A stretch of 53,767 bases of DNA, from positions 1-53,767 of the forward strand of contig CAJXWO010000015.1 in NCBI GenBank assembly GCA_913062865.1, in the 5' to 3' direction. Positions 9,357-18,745 of the stretch are shown here, piece after piece. This DNA comes from an uncultured Paracoccaceae bacterium (GTDB lineage Bacteria > Pseudomonadota > Alphaproteobacteria > Rhodobacterales > Rhodobacteraceae). The notes under the pieces were generated by a model. It had not been told where the DNA came from. It did no database searches and saw only the letters and a list, made by a program, of their open reading frames with translations. Each line of letters starts with the position of its first letter. The first letter of the stretch is position 1. The position numbers and the translations under genes are program-made.

Positions 9357-10499
9357 ATGCGAAGTTCAAGGCGTGGGGCGGTCGATGCCTTCATTGTGAT
9401 GGACGTGATGGAGGCCGCGCGGCAGGCCGAGGACGCGGGGCGCCACATCATCCATATGGAAGTGGGCCAGCCAGGCACACCCGCGCCGGAGGGTGCGCGC
9501 GCGGCGCTGGCCAGCGCGCTCCAGACTGATCCGTTGGGCTATACCGTCGCGCTGGGACTGCCCGCGCTGCGTGCGCGCATCGCGCGGCTTTATGGCGACT
9601 GGTACGATGTAGACCTCGACCCTGCGCGCGTGGTTGTCACGCCGGGATCGTCTGGCGCGTTCATCCTGGCCTTCACCGCGCTTTTCGACGCGGGCGACCG
9701 GGTGGGGATCGGCGCGCCGGGCTATCCGTCCTATCGCCAGATCCTCAAGGCGCTGGACCTGGAGCCCGTGATCCTCGAGACCCGGGACGAAAACCGCCTG
9801 CAACCGGTGCCGGGCGACCTGGCGGGGCAGGATCTTGCCGGGCTCATGGTGGCCTCGCCAGCCAACCCCACGGGCACGATGCTGGGCCGCGATGCGCTGG
9901 GGGCCTTGATCGGCGCCTGCGCCGAGACCGGTACGGCCTTTATCAGCGACGAGATCTATCACGGCATCGAATACGAGGCGAAGGCGGTGAGCGCGCTCGA
10001 GATCACCAACGACGCCTATGTGATCAATTCCTTCTCCAAGTATTTCTCCATGACCGGCTGGCGCGTGGGCTGGATGGTCGTCCCGCCCGATCATGTCCGG
10101 CAGGTCGAGCGTCTTGCGCAAAATCTCTTTATCTGCCCGCCCCATGCCGCGCAGGTCGTGGCGCTGGCGGCGATGGACTGCACGGACGAATTGCAGGCCA
10201 ACATGGCCGTCTACGCGAAGAACCGGCAGCTGATGCTGGACGGTTTGCCCAAGGCCGGGTTCGACCGGATCGCGCCGCCCGACGGGGCCTTTTACGTCTA
10301 TGTCGATGTCAGTCACCTGACCGATGACAGCCGCGCCTTTGCGCGCTGCATCCTTGACGAGGCGGGCGTGGCCGTGACCCCGGGCCTTGATTTCGACGAA
10401 GCGCGGGGCGGGGGCACCTTGCGCTTTTCCTACGCGCGCAGCACCGCGGATATCGAGGAAGGTCTGGCGCGGCTCGCCCGTTTCATGGGCCGGGGCTAA
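9357..10499 (+). CDS. class I/II PLP-dependent aminotransferase
   Basis: 380 aa of fold-type I. Visible landmarks are VVTPGSSGAFILAF (cofactor phosphate loop), SPANPTG (Asn), SDEIYHG (Asp/Tyr) and the Schiff-base lysine in NSFSKYFSMTGWRVGW, with FSYARS near the end carrying the carboxylate-binding Arg. The start 9357 follows GGAGG by 5 bases and yields MRSSRRGAVDAF; the frame is open to 9303 but that start would overlap the divergent protease gene. Amino-acid substrate cannot be told from sequence. Confidence 0.9.
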   Translation: MRSSRRGAVDAFIVMDVMEAARQAEDAGRHIIHMEVGQPGTPAPEGARAALASALQTDPLGYTVALGLPALRARIARLYGDWYDVDLDPARVVVTPGSSGAFILAFTALFDAGDRVGIGAPGYPSYRQILKALDLEPVILETRDENRLQPVPGDLAGQDLAGLMVASPANPTGTMLGRDALGALIGACAETGTAFISDEIYHGIEYEAKAVSALEITNDAYVINSFSKYFSMTGWRVGWMVVPPDHVRQVERLAQNLFICPPHAAQVVALAAMDCTDELQANMAVYAKNRQLMLDGLPKAGFDRIAPPDGAFYVYVDVSHLTDDSRAFARCILDEAGVAVTPGLDFDEARGGGTLRFSYARSTADIEEGLARLARFMGRG

Positions 10500-10571
10500 G
10501 ACGGGCATTCGCGGGGCGTTCTCAACCCGCGCGCAATCGTGTATCGTCGCGCCAAAAGATAAAGGCAGGCG

Positions 10572-11792
10572 ATGATGAGCAGAGTTCTGACATGGGTGGC
10601 GGCCCTGTGGCTGTTGGCGTGGCCCGCAGCCGCGCAGGAGTTCAGCGGGCTGGCGCGGCCCGATCCAGGCGTCAGCATGGCCGAGGACAGCCGATGGGGC
10701 GGGGCGCAGCTGACGCTGGGGCTCAGCCAGGGCGTGCCGTGGCGAGCCTATACGCTGGATGATCCCGCGCGGCTGGTGCTCGATTTCCAGGAGGTCGATT
10801 GGCAGGGGCTTGACCCCGCCCAATTCGTGCAATCCGACATGATCACGGCGGTGCGCTTTGGCCCGGTGCGCCCGGGCTGGTCGCGGCTGGTGGCCGATCT
10901 GGCCGGACCGCTGGCCATCGACACCGCGGCGATGGAGGTCGCGCCCGAAACCGGCCGCGCGGTCCTGCGCGTCGCTCTGGGCGCCACAGACGCCGAGGAT
11001 TTCGCCGCCCGCTCGGGCGCGCCGGGCGATCCGCGCTGGGCCCCGCCCGCCGCCGATCCGCCGCAGGCGCGCAGCCGGGACCGTGACGGGCGTTTTCTGA
11101 TCGTGCTCGACCCGGGCCACGGCGGCATCGACCCCGGTGCCCATCGCGACGGGGTGACCGAAAAGGACCTGATGCTGACCTTCGCGCGCGAGTTGAAAGA
11201 GACGCTGTTGCGCGCGGGCGGGGTCGATGTGGTGCTGACCCGCGACGATGACCGGTTTGTCTCGCTCGAACGGCGGGTGGCCATCGCGCAGGAGCTGGAG
11301 GCCGATCTGTTCCTGTCGCTCCATGCCGATGCGCTGGCCCAGGGCACGGCCCATGGCACCGCGGCCTATACCCTGTCTGACACGGCCAGCGACGAGGCCT
11401 CGGCCGCGCTGGCCGCCCGGCACAACCGCGCCGATCTTCTGGCCGGGGTGGACCTGTCGGGCGAGGATGACGTGGTGGCCAATGTGCTGCTGGATCTGGC
11501 GCGGCTCGACAACGGTCCGCGCTCGCAGGCGGTGGCGCGGGGCATCATGCTGGGCATCCGCGACGCGGTGGGCCACATCCACAAGGACCCGCTGCGGCAG
11601 GCGGGCTTTTCGGTCCTGAAATCGGCCGATATCCCGTCGGTTCTGCTTGAGGTCGGGTTTCTGTCCAGCCCCAAGGACCTGGAACGCCTGGTCGATCCCG
11701 CGTGGCGTCAGGCCATGGCCGAGGGCATCCGCGACGGCATCCAGGCCTGGCGGCTGACGGACGAGGCGGCGGCGGGGCTGCGGTTGCGCTGA
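10572..11792 (+). CDS. N-acetylmuramoyl-L-alanine amidase (AmiC-like)
   Basis: 406 aa, exported (signal peptide about 1-21). An AMIN-type beta domain (about 45-140) that binds peptidoglycan precedes an Amidase_3 catalytic domain. Zinc and catalytic residues are visible: His183 in DPGHGG, Glu in VTEKDL, His in SLHAD and the late Glu in LLEVGFLSS. It cuts the bond between N-acetylmuramic acid and the stem peptide during cell separation. In related genomes the amidase gene precedes the PBP1A gene; here a TPP enzyme gene sits between them. Such amidases usually need an EnvC/NlpD-type activator, which is not in the window. Confidence 0.92.
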   Translation: MMSRVLTWVAALWLLAWPAAAQEFSGLARPDPGVSMAEDSRWGGAQLTLGLSQGVPWRAYTLDDPARLVLDFQEVDWQGLDPAQFVQSDMITAVRFGPVRPGWSRLVADLAGPLAIDTAAMEVAPETGRAVLRVALGATDAEDFAARSGAPGDPRWAPPAADPPQARSRDRDGRFLIVLDPGHGGIDPGAHRDGVTEKDLMLTFARELKETLLRAGGVDVVLTRDDDRFVSLERRVAIAQELEADLFLSLHADALAQGTAHGTAAYTLSDTASDEASAALAARHNRADLLAGVDLSGEDDVVANVLLDLARLDNGPRSQAVARGIMLGIRDAVGHIHKDPLRQAGFSVLKSADIPSVLLEVGFLSSPKDLERLVDPAWRQAMAEGIRDGIQAWRLTDEAAAGLRLR

Positions 11793-11952
11793 GGGCGGGA
11801 TCTGGCGCGGCGTTTGTGCGCTACATGGGTAGAAAACGCAATAATCCCGCGTAAAGACCCGGAATGGCGCGCAAGAACGCGTCCACCGCGCATGGGCCGA
11901 CGGCTATGGTGCGGGGCAAATCTGTGCCGCAACACCACCAGGGAGCCCCCCC

Positions 11953-13566
11953 ATGTATGTCTATCAATCCATCGCCCAATCCCTTGCCGATCATGGTCAG
12001 GACACGATGTTCGGCCTCATGGGCGACGCCAACCTGTTCATGGTCGACCATTTCGTGCGCGCGGGCGGCGGCACCTTCGTGCCCGTGGCCTACGAGGGCA
12101 GCGCGGTCCTGATGGCGCTGGCCTATGGCCGTGTCGCGGGCAAGGTGGGCATCGCCACGGTGACCCACGGCCCGGCGCTGACCAATTGCGTCACTGCCCT
12201 GACAGAAGGCGCGCGGGGCCATGTGCCCATGGTGCTGCTGGCCGGCGACACCGCGGTGTCGAACCCCCACAACCTGCAGAACATCGACCAGCGCGAGACG
12301 GTCAAGGTCACCGGCGCGGGGTTCGAGCAGATGCGGTCGCCCGAAACGGCCTCTTACGACGTGGCCCACGCGATCTACCGCGCCTGGGTCGAAAAGCGTC
12401 CCATCGTGCTGAACATGCCCGTGGATTTCATGTGGCAGGAGGTCGAGCATCAGGCCCATGTCTTTCCTGGCTTCACCGCGGCGGCCTATGTGCCCGAGGG
12501 CGACGACCTGGACGAGGCCATCGGCATGATCGCCAGCGCCAAGCGGCCCATCATCCTGGCCGGGATCGGGGCCAAGGACGCGGTCGACCAGATCAAGGCG
12601 CTGGCCGACCGGCTCGAGGCGCCGCTGGCCACCACGCTCAAGGCCAAGGGGATGTTCAACGACCATCCCTACAATATCGACATCTTCGGCACGCTCTCGA
12701 CGCCCGCCGCCTATGACGCCATCGCCAAGGCCGACTGCGTCGTGGCCTTCGGTACCTCGCTGCATCACTTCACCACCGACAAGGGTGCGCTGATGAAGGG
12801 CAAGCGCGTCATTCAGATCAACAATACCGTGACCGAGGTGGCCAAGAACTATCACCCCGATGCGGCACTTGTGGCCGATGCGGGGCTGACCGCCGACAAC
12901 CTCGTCTGGTGGCTGAACGAGGCCGAGGTGCCCGGCAGCGGGTTCACCGCCGAGCTGGACATGGCGGCGCTGACGGCCCATCCCAAGGGTGACCCGGACA
13001 AGGCCAAGCCCGGCTTCGTCAATTTCGAATACGCGCTGGACCGTTTGGAAGAGGTGCTGCCCAAGGACCGGTTCCTGACCACCGATGGCGGGCGCTTCAT
13101 GACCGAGGTCTGGTGCCGCCTGTCCTGTCCGAACGCAGAAAGCTTTATCGCGACGACCAATTTCGGCTCCATCGGGCTGGGGCTGCAGGTGGCGATCGGC
13201 GCGGGGTTCGCCGTGCCCGAGCGGCCCGTCGTGCTGTTCACCGGCGATGGCGGCTTCATGATGGGCGGCATCAACGAGTTCAACACCGCCGTGCGGATGA
13301 ACCAGGACCTGATCGTGATCGTCGCCAACGATTCTGCTTACGGGGCCGAGCATATCCAGTTCCTGGACCGCAAGATGGACCCGGACCTGTCGATGTTCGA
13401 CTGGCCGTCCTTCGCCCAGGTGGGCCGTGCCCTGGGCGGGGAGGGGGTGCTGGTGGAGTCGGTCGACGACCTCGAGGCTGCCGTCACCGCCATCGAGACC
13501 CGGGACAAGCCGCTTCTGATCGAATTGCGGCTCGATCCGAACGACGTGCCGCGGATGCGCATGTAA
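11953..13566 (+). CDS. thiamine-diphosphate enzyme, acetolactate synthase-like
   Basis: 537 aa with the three-domain layout of the POX/AHAS family: N-terminal Pyr domain with the conserved Glu in AYEGSAVLMALAYGR, a central domain, and a C-terminal PP domain with the intact GDGGFMMGGINEFNTA cofactor motif followed by N-D about 26 residues on. A good ribosome-binding site (AGGGAG) precedes ATG 11953. It is clearly distinct from the true IlvB in this window. The reaction (decarboxylase, synthase or lyase of a 2-oxoacid) cannot be assigned. It interrupts the usual amidase-PBP1A neighbourhood. Confidence 0.85.
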   Translation: MYVYQSIAQSLADHGQDTMFGLMGDANLFMVDHFVRAGGGTFVPVAYEGSAVLMALAYGRVAGKVGIATVTHGPALTNCVTALTEGARGHVPMVLLAGDTAVSNPHNLQNIDQRETVKVTGAGFEQMRSPETASYDVAHAIYRAWVEKRPIVLNMPVDFMWQEVEHQAHVFPGFTAAAYVPEGDDLDEAIGMIASAKRPIILAGIGAKDAVDQIKALADRLEAPLATTLKAKGMFNDHPYNIDIFGTLSTPAAYDAIAKADCVVAFGTSLHHFTTDKGALMKGKRVIQINNTVTEVAKNYHPDAALVADAGLTADNLVWWLNEAEVPGSGFTAELDMAALTAHPKGDPDKAKPGFVNFEYALDRLEEVLPKDRFLTTDGGRFMTEVWCRLSCPNAESFIATTNFGSIGLGLQVAIGAGFAVPERPVVLFTGDGGFMMGGINEFNTAVRMNQDLIVIVANDSAYGAEHIQFLDRKMDPDLSMFDWPSFAQVGRALGGEGVLVESVDDLEAAVTAIETRDKPLLIELRLDPNDVPRMRM

Positions 13567-13579
13567 ACCGCTCCCTGCC

Positions 13580-13628
13580 GGTCCGGGCGCGTCGGAGAAG
13601 CCCCTTTGGAAAAAGAGGCGCCCGGACC
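13580..13628. terminator. 11-bp inverted repeat with long loop after the TPP gene
   Basis: GGTCCGGGCGC (13580-13590) pairs perfectly with GCGCCCGGACC (13618-13628) across a 27-base loop. It lies between the TPP enzyme stop and the PBP1A start. No T-run follows, so it may be a Rho-dependent end, a processing signal or a stabilising structure rather than an intrinsic terminator. Confidence 0.5.
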
Positions 13629-13717
13629 AGCATTTCCCCGCCGAGGACGCAGGGTTGTGTTTTGACCCGCAGGGACCCCCCGCGTATATGGGGAGGACGA
13701 AAAGGGGCTATCCGCGC

Positions 13718-16231
13718 GTGATCAGATTTGTGTTTTCCTTCTTCGGGGCGATCTTCAGCCTCGTGACCCTTGGCCTTATGGTCGTGGCCCTGTCGATCGG
13801 TGCGATCTTCTGGGTCTACGGGCAGGATCTGCCCAGCCACGAATCGCTGGCGCAGTACAAGCCGCCGACGATCAGCCGGATCTATTCGACCGAAGGCCGG
13901 ATCATCGACGAGTTCGCCAAGGAACGGCGCCTGTTTGCTCCGGCCGAGGAAATCCCGGACCTGGTCAAGCACGCCTTCATCTCTGCGGAAGACAAGAATT
14001 TCTATACCCATGGCGGTTATGACGCGCGCGGCATCGCCAGCGCCATCGTCGATGCGGTTCAGTCCCGCGGCCGCAACGTGCGCGGTGCGTCGACGATCAC
14101 GCAGCAGGTGATGAAGAACTTCCTGCTGTCCGGAGACCGGCGGATCGAACGCAAGATCAAGGAAATCATCCTGGCCACCCGGATCGAGGAGACGCTCGAC
14201 AAGGAGCGCATTCTCGAGCTCTATCTCAACGAGATCTTCCTGGGCCAGAATTCCTATGGCGTGGTGGCCGCCGCGCAGACCTATTTCAACAAGTCGCTGG
14301 GCCAGCTTGCCCCGCACGAGGCGGCGTTCCTGGCGTCGCTGCCCAAGGCGCCGTCGGATTATCACCCTGTGCGCCGCAAGGAGCGTCTGCTGGAGCGGCG
14401 CAACTTCGTACTCAAGGAGATGTACGAGAACGGCTATCTGACCCGCGCGGTCTACGAGGCCGAGGCCGCGATGCCGCTGCGCTCGGTCCAGAACGGCGAT
14501 TTCGACGATTTCCGCTCGACCCTGCCGCCGCGGGACTATTTCACCGACGAGATCCGCCGCCAGCTGTCCGAGGATTTCGGCGAAGGCGAGTTCTTTACCG
14601 GCGGCCTGACCGTACGCGCAACGATCGACCCGGACCTTCAGGATCATGCGGCGGTGGCCCTGCGCCGGGCGCTGGAACGCTATGACCGGGGGCTCGGGCG
14701 CTGGCGTGGCACGGGCAAGAGCTTGCCCGCAGAGGCCCTGGAAAGCGAAGAGGCGTGGCGCGCGGCGCTGGCCAAAACCCGCGTGGCGCGCGACGTGGTG
14801 CTTGAACATGAATGGCTGCCGGCCGTGGTGCTGGAGGTGCGCGAGAACGAGCTGGTCGTGGGCATCGAGGGCGTGGCGCTCGACGATCCGCGCGGCAACA
14901 CTGTGCCCCGGAGCGACACCAGCTGGTTCGCCGGCAACCTCTTCGAAAACTTCGAAGCGGGCGACGTGATCCATGTCCGCGAGCGGACCGAGGACGGCGC
15001 ATTCGTCCGCTGGTCCCTGCGCCAGGTGCCCGAGGTGCAGGGCGGGTTCATGGCGATGGACGTGAATTCCGGCCGGGTGCTGGCGATGCAGGGCGGGTTT
15101 TCCTACCAGCATTCGGTGTTCAACCGCGCCACCCAGGCCCGCCGCCAGCCGGGGTCGAGCTTCAAGCCCTTCGTGTTCGCCGCCGCGCTGGATTCGGGCT
15201 ATTCGCCCGCCACGGTGGTGATCGACGCGCCGATCGAAATCAACACGCCCCAGGGCGTCTGGCGTCCCAAGAACGCGTCGAACCAGTTTTACGGGCCCAC
15301 GCCCCTGCGGACGGGGATCGAGCGGTCGCGGAACCTTATGACCGTGCGCCTGGCCCAAGAGGTCGGTATGGAGACCGTCGGCGCCTATGCGGAGCGCTTC
15401 GGCGTCTACGACAGCCTGAGCCCGGTCCTGGCCAATGCGCTGGGCAGCCAGGAGACGACGCTGTTCAAGATGGTCGCGGCCTACGCGATGTTCGCCAATG
15501 GCGGCGAGCGCGTGGAGCCCACGCTGGTCGACCGGGTGCAGGACCGCTACGGCCAGACGCTTTACCGTCATGACCGCCGCATTTGCACCGATTGCGACGA
15601 TCCGACGATTGCGGAACGCCGCAGCCCGCGCATCGTGTCCGAACGCGAGCGGGTGATGGACGCGGTCACCGCTTACCAGCTGACCTCGATGATGCAGGGG
15701 GTCGTCGATCGCGGCACGGCGTCGCGCACCGTGAACCTGTCGGTGCCGACCGCGGGCAAGACCGGCACCACGAACGATGCCAAGGACGTGTGGTTCGTGG
15801 GCTTCACCTCGAACATCGTGGCGGGCTGCTATATCGGCTACGATCAGCCCGAAAGCCTGGGCCCCGGTGCCTCGGGCGGGGGCATGTGCGGGCCGGTGTT
15901 CACCGAGTTCATGCAGCACGCCGTGTCGCGCTTCGGCGGGCGGGCCTTCCGCATTCCCGACGGCTGCGAATTCATCAAGATCGACCGGTTCACCGGCGCG
16001 CGCTTGTCGGATGGGGCAACGGGGGACAACGTCGTCTCGGAGTGCTTCCGCGAAGGCGAAGAGCCCATCTTTGGCATCACTTTCGACGGTGGATTTGCCA
16101 TGGGGTCAAATTTCGACATGATCCAACCGGGTGGCGATGTTGCGCGCGAGGTGACGACCTCGACCGGGCAACGTGCCGTGGTGGGGCCGCGGGCAACCTT
16201 CGGCACGCTGAGTTCTGGCGGGCTTTACTGA
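13718..16231 (+). CDS. mrcA: penicillin-binding protein 1A, transglycosylase/transpeptidase
   Basis: Bifunctional class A PBP that polymerises glycan strands and cross-links stem peptides in the periplasm. 837 aa from GTG 13718, giving an N-terminal anchor IRFVFSFFGAIFS; ATG 13688 is the alternative. The glycosyltransferase domain shows the catalytic Glu in SAEDKNFYTHGG and GASTITQQVMKN; the transpeptidase domain shows the SxxK serine (GSSFKPF), SRN and KTGTT. An OB-like insertion links the two. Length and order are typical. Downstream lie hairpins and then prfB, the usual neighbour in related genomes. Confidence 0.95.
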   Translation: MIRFVFSFFGAIFSLVTLGLMVVALSIGAIFWVYGQDLPSHESLAQYKPPTISRIYSTEGRIIDEFAKERRLFAPAEEIPDLVKHAFISAEDKNFYTHGGYDARGIASAIVDAVQSRGRNVRGASTITQQVMKNFLLSGDRRIERKIKEIILATRIEETLDKERILELYLNEIFLGQNSYGVVAAAQTYFNKSLGQLAPHEAAFLASLPKAPSDYHPVRRKERLLERRNFVLKEMYENGYLTRAVYEAEAAMPLRSVQNGDFDDFRSTLPPRDYFTDEIRRQLSEDFGEGEFFTGGLTVRATIDPDLQDHAAVALRRALERYDRGLGRWRGTGKSLPAEALESEEAWRAALAKTRVARDVVLEHEWLPAVVLEVRENELVVGIEGVALDDPRGNTVPRSDTSWFAGNLFENFEAGDVIHVRERTEDGAFVRWSLRQVPEVQGGFMAMDVNSGRVLAMQGGFSYQHSVFNRATQARRQPGSSFKPFVFAAALDSGYSPATVVIDAPIEINTPQGVWRPKNASNQFYGPTPLRTGIERSRNLMTVRLAQEVGMETVGAYAERFGVYDSLSPVLANALGSQETTLFKMVAAYAMFANGGERVEPTLVDRVQDRYGQTLYRHDRRICTDCDDPTIAERRSPRIVSERERVMDAVTAYQLTSMMQGVVDRGTASRTVNLSVPTAGKTGTTNDAKDVWFVGFTSNIVAGCYIGYDQPESLGPGASGGGMCGPVFTEFMQHAVSRFGGRAFRIPDGCEFIKIDRFTGARLSDGATGDNVVSECFREGEEPIFGITFDGGFAMGSNFDMIQPGGDVAREVTTSTGQRAVVGPRATFGTLSSGGLY

Positions 16232-16235
16232 GCGG

Positions 16236-16258
16236 CCGGGTTTTCTGCGAAAACCCGG
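16236..16258. terminator. 10-bp hairpin after mrcA
   Basis: CCGGGTTTTC and GAAAACCCGG form a perfect stem (16236-16245 and 16249-16258) with a 3-base loop, starting 4 bases after the mrcA stop codon. There is no long T-run after it. Likely a terminator or 3'-end stabiliser. Confidence 0.6.
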
Positions 16259-16264
16259 TTCCGG

Positions 16265-16347
16265 CATGATCTTCTGGCGAAGATCATGGGGCATGCGATC
16301 TTCGCCAGAGGATCGCGTTGCGCCAAAACCGTCGCAGAGGGTTTTGG
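16265..16347. repeat. cluster of nested palindromes upstream of prfB
   Basis: CATGATCTT/AAGATCATG (16265-16273 and 16280-16288) form one hairpin. TCTGGCGAAGATC (16273-16285) is also perfectly complementary to GATCTTCGCCAGA (16297-16309), so two alternative folds compete. A further hairpin CCAAAACC/GGTTTTGG lies at 16323-16330 and 16340-16347. The whole cluster fills the mrcA-prfB gap before the prfB start at 16421. Confidence 0.7.
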
Positions 16348-16420
16348 CCCGCCCCGCCACCTTGCCCGCACGGGGCGGCTGGGCTATCACTCACGCTTGA
16401 TCCAGACCAAGGGAGCCCAG

Positions 16421-17545
16421 ATGCGCGCCGAGGCCCAGAACACCGTTGCGGACATCGAGAAATCGCTTGAGCTCTTGCGCCAGCGGATGGACTGGGACAC
16501 CGCCCAGCACCGGCTCGAGGAGTTCAACGCCCGCGTCGAGGATCCCACCCTGTGGGACGACCCGGAAAAGGCACAAAAGCTCATGCGTGACCGGCAGATG
16601 CTGGTCGACGCGATCAAGACCTTCGAAGGGATCCAGCAAGAGCTGTCGGACAATGTCGAGCTGATCGAGCTGGGCGAGATGGAAGAGGACGAGGATGTGG
16701 TCGCCGAGGCCGAGGCCGCGCTGAAGACCCTGCGCGACCGTGCCGCCCAGAAAGAGCTCGAGGCGCTTCTGGACGGAGAGGCCGACGGCAACGACACTTT
16801 CCTCGAGATCAACGCGGGTGCCGGCGGGACCGAGGCCTGCGACTGGGCGCAGATGCTGCAGCGGATGTATGTCCGCTGGGCCGAGGCCCATGGCTACAAG
16901 GTCGAGTTGCAATCCGAGGAACCGGGCACCGAGGCCGGGATCAAATCGGTCGCTTACAAGATCTCGGGCCCCAATGCCTACGGCTGGCTCAAGTCGGAAA
17001 GCGGCGTGCACCGGTTGGTCCGCATCTCACCCTTCGGCAAGGGCACGCGCGAGACCTCGTTCGCCAGTGTCTGGGTCTACCCCGTCGTTGACGACAACAT
17101 CGAGATCGAGGTGAACCCCGCCGATATCCGCATCGACACCTTCCGCTCGTCTGGTGCGGGCGGCCAGCACGTCAACACCACCGACTCGGCCGTGCGGATC
17201 ACGCACCACCCGACGGGGATCGTGGTGACCAGTTCGGAAAAGTCTCAGCACCAGAACCGCGACATCGCTATGAAGGCGCTGAAATCGCGGCTTTACCAGA
17301 TGGAGCTGGAGCGCCGTACCGCCGATATCAACGCAGCCCACGAGGCCAAGGGCAGCGCCGGCTGGGGCAACCAGATCCGGTCCTACGTCCTGCAGCCCTA
17401 CCAGATGGTCAAGGACCTGCGCACGGGCCACGAAACCTCGGACACGCAGGGTGTGCTCGACGGCGATCTGGATGCCTTCATGGCTGCGACCCTGGCCATG
17501 GACGTCTCTGGCAAGAGCCGCGCCGACGCCCAGACCGAGGCCTGA
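16421..17545 (+). CDS. prfB: peptide chain release factor 2
   Basis: RF2 releases finished proteins at UGA and UAA codons. 374 aa. The codon-recognition SPF tripeptide (RISPFGKG) and the catalytic GGQ (SSGAGGQHVNTTDSAVRITH) are intact. The start 16421 follows GGGAG and gives MRAEAQNTVADIE. The reading frame is continuous: the in-frame UGA and slippery site used for autoregulatory frameshifting in many bacteria is absent at the expected place (between LELLRQR and MDWDT). An upstream palindrome cluster is the only visible regulatory candidate. Confidence 0.96.
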   Translation: MRAEAQNTVADIEKSLELLRQRMDWDTAQHRLEEFNARVEDPTLWDDPEKAQKLMRDRQMLVDAIKTFEGIQQELSDNVELIELGEMEEDEDVVAEAEAALKTLRDRAAQKELEALLDGEADGNDTFLEINAGAGGTEACDWAQMLQRMYVRWAEAHGYKVELQSEEPGTEAGIKSVAYKISGPNAYGWLKSESGVHRLVRISPFGKGTRETSFASVWVYPVVDDNIEIEVNPADIRIDTFRSSGAGGQHVNTTDSAVRITHHPTGIVVTSSEKSQHQNRDIAMKALKSRLYQMELERRTADINAAHEAKGSAGWGNQIRSYVLQPYQMVKDLRTGHETSDTQGVLDGDLDAFMAATLAMDVSGKSRADAQTEA

Positions 17546-17674
17546 TCCGGGCGCCCGCCGACCAATTCATGCGGCAATCCGCACATTTTCCCGCCCGCCC
17601 GTTGATTTGAGCGCGGAAAGCGGGTTCCATTCCCTGAAACGACGCGAAAACGCGTGCGATGGGAGGAGAAGGAT

Positions 17675-18487
17675 ATGGTACACGCGGCCCCGGAACATGG
17701 TGCACCGGTCCTGGCACCGGTTGGCTTCGACACCCTGAAAGAGGCCCTGCGCCGTGGTGTTGCCGACATGCGCCGCGCGCCCGTCATCGGGTGGTTCTTC
17801 GCAAGCTTCTACGTGGGGATCGGGGTGGCGCTTGCGCTGGTGACCTGGTGGACGGGACACACCTACTGGCTGGTCTTCGCCGCCATCGGCTTTCCGCTGG
17901 TCGGGCCCTTTGCCGCCGTGGGACTCTACGAAGTGAGCCGCCGCCTGGAAAAGGGCATGGCGATGGACTGGTACCGCATCATCGGCGTGATCCGGGAACA
18001 GGGCGGGCGGCAATTGCCCTGGCTCTGCGCGATCATCATCATGGTCTTCCTGTTCTGGTTCTTTCTCGCCCACATGATCTTTGCGCTGTTCCTGGGCTAT
18101 TCGACGATGACCAATGTCTCGACCTCGTTCGAGGTCTACCTGACGGCCGAGGGGCTTTCGATGCTCGCCTTCGGCACGGCGGTCGGCGGGGCATTTTCAC
18201 TTCTTTTGTTCATGATCACGGTGATCTCTTTGCCGATGCTGCTGGACCGAGAGGTTGATTTCGTGACCGCCATGATCGTCAGCTTCCAGACCGTGGCGGA
18301 CAGCCCCGTGCCGATGATCGCCTGGGGCATCCTGATCGCGGTGGTGACCTTCCTGGCGATGATCCCGCTGTTTGTCGGGCTGTTCATCACGCTGCCGTTG
18401 TTCGGCCACGCGACATGGCACCTTTATTCGATCCTCAAGGAACAGGGCGCCGCGCTCGCGCACGAGGAAGAGGGCGCGCCGGCCTGA
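17675..18487 (+). CDS. DUF2189 integral membrane protein
   Basis: 270 aa with about six membrane spans grouped in pairs, matching the DUF2189 layout ([27 protein letters not shown] at the first span, [10 protein letters not shown] near the end). A strong ribosome-binding site GGGAGGAGAAGG precedes ATG 17675. It lies 129 bp after prfB with a recognisable leader of its own and converges on a small gene. The family occurs in proteobacteria and has no established function; older labels tie it to cytochrome oxidase subunit I-like names, which the sequence does not support. Confidence 0.8.
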   Translation: MVHAAPEHGAPVLAPVGFDTLKEALRRGVADMRRAPVIGWFFASFYVGIGVALALVTWWTGHTYWLVFAAIGFPLVGPFAAVGLYEVSRRLEKGMAMDWYRIIGVIREQGGRQLPWLCAIIIMVFLFWFFLAHMIFALFLGYSTMTNVSTSFEVYLTAEGLSMLAFGTAVGGAFSLLLFMITVISLPMLLDREVDFVTAMIVSFQTVADSPVPMIAWGILIAVVTFLAMIPLFVGLFITLPLFGHATWHLYSILKEQGAALAHEEEGAPA

Positions 18488-18508
18488 CGACCTTGCCCGG
18501 GGTCGCGA

Positions 18509-18745
18509 TCAGTGGTCGCGCCCGTGACGGCAGAGGGCCTTGTGCAAGTGTGTGGCCCGTGGATGCCCGGTTTCCAATGCGAAGACATAGGCGTGGGTGA
18601 GGTAGAAGCAGGCCGCGTCCAGATCGTTCGCGCTGTCCGCGGCCTCGGCATAAAGCGCGACCAGTTCGCGCCGGTCGTCGGCCGCGTGCGCGTCCAGAAG
18701 CCGCGTATCGAGGTCGATCATCATGTCGCTGCCCAGTCCCGTCAT
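18509..18745 (-). CDS. 78-aa protein coupled to the Rieske oxygenase
   Basis: Small, acidic, helical and without membrane spans. Its ATG overlaps the oxygenase stop codon in an ATGA arrangement (18742-18745), a hallmark of translational coupling. The helical pattern (RELVALYAEAADSANDLDAACFYLTHAYVFALETG) resembles a short TPR-like or four-helix accessory. I do not recognise the family. Tight coupling suggests a dedicated partner of the oxygenase or simple operon membership. An in-frame ATG at 18724 is a less likely start. Confidence 0.7.
   Translation of the reverse strand: MTGLGSDMMIDLDTRLLDAHAADDRRELVALYAEAADSANDLDAACFYLTHAYVFALETGHPRATHLHKALCRHGRDH

Noticed and set aside
9366..11582. 738-codon open frame antisense to the aminotransferase and amidase
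   Set aside because: It spans two clear genes with catalytic residues on the other strand.
13484..15919. 811-codon open frame antisense to mrcA
   Set aside because: mrcA has all catalytic motifs in order; the opposite frame has none and is a GC artefact.
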